A DNA stretch of 64,000 bases from Auanema rhodensis. Its lineage: Eukaryota > Nematoda > Chromadorea > Rhabditida > Rhabditidae. This document shows, piece by piece, positions 61,067 through 64,000 of the stretch; position 1 is the first letter of the stretch; each line of letters begins with the position of its first letter. The notes under the pieces were generated by a model. It saw only the letters and a program-made list of their open reading frames with translations, was not told the origin of the DNA and did no database searches. Where the stretch lies: NCBI GenBank assembly GCA_964057225.1, contig OZ059898.1:19755267-19819266 (forward strand), in the 5' to 3' direction. The position numbers and the translations under genes are program-made.

Positions 61067-64000
61067 TACATGGAAACTCAACATACACTAATGCATTATT
61101 TTTCAAACGATCATAACTAATTTTTGTATTAAGCGTTTCTCAATGTAGTATAGTGCATTCGATGCGGATTTTTAAGCTGCGTCGATCTGTGTTATCAGAT
61201 TTGCGCTAGCTTAAAAATGCACCGAGATATCAACTGATATAAGTTCACACTTATATCCTCGATTTTCACCCTGAAGAATTAATTTTTTCGTTGAATAACA
61301 TTGTCCATCGTCTTTGCCTTGTAAAAAGGAATCTAAAAACATCTACTTTTTGCTAAATTATTTTGAAATTTTTCGAAAAAATTTTTGTCAAAATGTTTTT
61401 GGAAGCAAGGTTGAGTGTACTTGGAAACTCAACATACACTAATGCATTATTTTTCAAACGATCATAACTAATTTTTGTATTAAGCGTTTCTCAATGTAGT
61501 ATAGTGCATTCGATGCGGATTTTTAAGCTGCGTCGATCTGTGTTATCAGATTTGCGCTAGCTTAAAAATGCACCGAGATATCAACTGATATAAGTTCACA
61601 CTTATATCCTCGATTTTCACCCTGAAGAATTAATTTTTTCGTTGAATAACATTGTCCATCGTCTTTGCCTTGAAAAAAGGAATCTAAAAACATTTACTTT
61701 TTGCTAAATTATTTTGAAATTTTTTGAAAAAATTTTTGTCAAAATGTTTTTGGAAGCAAGGTTGAGTGTACATGGAAACTCAACATACACTAATGCATTA
61801 TTTTTCAAACGATCATAACTAATTTTTGTATTAAGCGTTTTTCAATGTAGTATAGTGCACTCGATGCGGATTTTTAAGCTGCGTCGATCTGTGTTATCAG
61901 ATTTGCGCTAGCTTAAAAATGCACCGAGATATCAACTGAAATAAGTTCACACTTATATCCTCGATTTTCACCCTGAAGAATTAATTTTTTCGTTGAATAA
62001 CATTGTCCATCGTCTTTGCCTTGAAAAAAGGAATCTAAAAACATCTACTTTTTGCTAAATTATTTTGAAATTTTTCGAAAAAATTTTTGTCAAAATGTTT
62101 TTGGAAGCAAGGTTGAGTGTACATGGAAACTCAACATACACTAATGCATTATTTTTCAAACGATCATAACTAATTTTTGTATTAAGCGTTTCTCAATGTA
62201 GTATAGTGCATTCGATGCGGATTTTCAAGCTGCGTCGATCTGTGTTATCAGATTTGCGCTAGCTTAAAAATGCACCGAGATATCAACTGATATAAGTTCA
62301 CACTTATATCCTCGATTTTCACCCTGAAGAATTAATTTTTTCGTTGAATAACATTGTCCATCGTCTTTGCCTTGAAAAAAGGAATCTAAAAACATCTACT
62401 TTTTGCTAAATTATTTTGAAATTTTTCGAAAAAATTTTTGTCAAAATGTTTTTGGAAGCAATATTGAGTGTACATGGAAACTCAACATACACTAATGCAT
62501 TATTTTTCAAACGATCATAACTAATTTTTGTATTAAGCGTTTCTCAATGTAGTATAGTGCACTCGATGCGGATTTTTAAGCTGCGTCGATCTGTGTTATC
62601 AGATTTGCGCTAGCTTAAAAATGCACCGAGATATCAACTGATATAAGTTCACACTTATATCCTCGATTTTCACCCTGAAGAATTAATTTTTTCGTTGAAT
62701 AACATTGTCCATCGTCTTTGCCTTGAAAAAAGGAATCTAAAAACATCTACTTTTTGCTAAATTATTCTGAAATTTTTCGAAAAAATTTTTGTCAAAATGT
62801 TTTTGGAAGCAAGGTTGAGTGTACATGGAAACTCAACATACACTAATGCATCATTTTTCGAACAATCATAACTAATTTTTGTATTAAGCGTTTCTCAATG
62901 TAATATAGTGCATTCGATGCGGATTTTTAAGCTGCGTCGATCTGTGTTATCGGATTTTCGCTAGCTTAAAAATGCACCGAGATATCAACTGATATAAGTT
63001 CACACTTATATCCTCGATTTTCACCCTGAAGAATTAATTTTTTCGTTGAATAACATTGTCCATCGTCTTTGCCTTGAAAAAAGGAATCTAAAAACATCTA
63101 CTTTTTGCTAAATTATTTTGAAATTTTTCGAAAAAATTTTTGTCAAAATGTTTTTGGAAGCAATGTTGAGTGTACATGGAAACTCAACATACACTAATGC
63201 ATCATTTTTCAAACAATCATAACTAATTTTTGTATTAAGCGTTTCTCAATGTAGTATAGTGCATTCGATGCGGATTTTTAAGCTGCGTCGATCTGTGTTA
63301 TCAGATTTGCGCTAGCTTAAAAATGCACCGAGATATCAACTGATATAAGTTCACACTTATATCCTCGATTTTCACCCTGAAGAATTAATTTTTTCGTTGA
63401 ATAACATTGTCCATCGTCTTTGCCTTGTAAAAAGGAATCTAAAAACATCTACTTTTTGCTAAATTATTCTGAAATTTTTCGAAAAAATTTTTGTCAAAAT
63501 GTTTTTGGAAGCAAGGTTGAGTGTACTTGGAAACTCAACATACCCTAATGCATTATTTTTCAAACGATCATAACTAATTTTTGTATTAAGCGTTTCTCAA
63601 TGTAGTATAGTGCATTCGATGCGGATTTTTAAGCTGCGTCGATCTGTGTTATCAGATTTGCGCTAGCTTAAAAATGCACCGAGATATCAACTGATATAAG
63701 TTCACACTTATATCCTCGATTTTCACCCTGAAGAATTAATTTTTTTGTTGAATAACATTGTCCATCGTCTTTGCCTTGTAAAAAGGAATCTAAAAACATT
63801 TACTTTTTGCTAAATTATTCTGAAATTTTTCGAAAAAATTTTTGTCAAAATGTTTTTGGAAGCAAGGTTGAGTGTACTTGGAAACTCAACATACACTAAT
63901 GCATTATTTTTCAAACGATCATAACTAATTTTTGTATTAAGCGTTTCTCAATGTAGTATAGTGCATTCGATGCGGATTTTTAAGCTGCGTCGATCTGTGT
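61067..64000. repeat. Right end of window, M175-M182 and partial M183
   Basis: Eight complete units and 126 bases of a ninth. M176-M177 resemble M167-M168. M178-M180 repeat M162-M164. M181-M183 return to left-domain types: CCTTGTAAAA, TTCTGAAA and TACTTGG, without GCACTCG or TTTTTTGAAAA. Private changes are ACTGAAATAAG in M177, CATACCCTAA and TTTTTTGTTG in M182. The array continues past base 64,000; there is no sign of a boundary. Confidence 0.85.

Larger units (their letters stand above)
1..64000. repeat. 351-bp satellite DNA array, 182 complete monomers plus a 126-bp partial
   Basis: The same 351-base unit repeats head to tail from the first base to the last. Unit starts fall at 1, 352, 703, 1054, 1405 and so on; the last complete unit starts at 63524 and a partial unit at 63875. 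The 182 complete units sum to 63,874 bp, which is 182 x 351 minus eight single-base deletions. No unit is inverted, and nothing interrupts the array. G+C of the first unit is 115/351 by my count. Neighbouring units usually differ at about 4-10 positions. Each forward and reverse frame of the consensus meets a stop within one unit, so the array is non-coding at the level of long ORFs. This is classical satellite DNA of a eukaryote, probably heterochromatic; a centromeric role is possible but not shown by sequence. I do not recognise the family. Confidence 0.98.

Noticed and set aside
1-64000. A long repeat-protein ORF, because 351 is a multiple of 3
   Set aside because: All six frames of the consensus contain stop codons; open stretches are tens of codons at most and recur only as a consequence of the repeat.
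1-64000. CRISPR or other bacterial repeat-spacer array
   Set aside because: The units are contiguous 351-bp copies with no unique spacers and no associated genes.
1-64000. The 'undescribed biological system' suggested in the task, as a gene system
   Set aside because: There are no genes in the window. What is notable is the satellite's structure, reported as such.
1-64000. Firm annotation as the centromere
   Set aside because: Sequence alone cannot separate centromeric from pericentromeric or other heterochromatic arrays; CENH3 mapping is needed.

Overview
The whole 64,000-base window is one uninterrupted tandem satellite array. I found no gene, RNA gene, transposon, CRISPR array or unique sequence. 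The monomer is 351 bp, about 33% G+C in the first copy, and always in the same orientation. Phasing each monomer to begin at the TAC of 'tac[a/t]tggaaactcaac' gives 182 complete monomers (M1-M182) and a 126-bp partial one (M183, from 63875). Of the 182, 174 are exactly 351 bp and eight are 350 bp; the lengths sum correctly to the start of M183. Adjacent monomers differ by eye at roughly 1-3% of positions. Both window ends lie inside the array, so its true size and flanks are unknown.

Organism: a eukaryote. Bacteria do not carry arrays of this kind. The AT-rich, A/T-tract-rich, roughly dinucleosome-length monomer would fit an arthropod, perhaps an insect, but I cannot name the species or a known satellite family. 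Location in centromeric or pericentromeric heterochromatin is the usual situation for such DNA and is an inference here. Although 351 is divisible by 3, all six frames of the consensus contain stops, so no long repeat protein is encoded.

Layout, using about 16 recurrent diagnostic columns (4, 20, 31, 43, 73, 82, 92, 107, 131, 137, 256, 277, 297, 308, 343, 344). 1-3861: left subdomain with its own variants and a tetramer duplication. 3862-12635: mixed monomers with two trimer duplications. 12636-25967: repeated alpha-beta-gamma cassette whose beta member has a 1-bp deletion. 25968 onward: new variants appear (GCACTCG at column 92, AATATTGAG at the junction, TTTTTTGAAAA at column 308) and dominate. 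28776-33689: 8-monomer periodicity. 35094-42815: cassettes recurring at 8- and 11-monomer offsets. 42816-45272 and 50889-56504: alternating two-monomer (702-bp) units, separated by an exact-looking 2808-bp tandem duplication at 45273-50888. 56505-64000: trimer duplication and recurrence of earlier cassettes.

The pattern is what unequal crossing-over and gene conversion produce: nested duplications of 1, 2, 3, 4, 5, 8, 11, 15 and 23 monomers, with chimeric monomers at some junctions. Within the monomer, the diagnostic substitutions avoid columns 138-255. Three well-conserved inverted repeats and a TTTTTCGAAAAA palindrome recur in nearly every copy. All comparisons were made by eye; no alignment or search was run.
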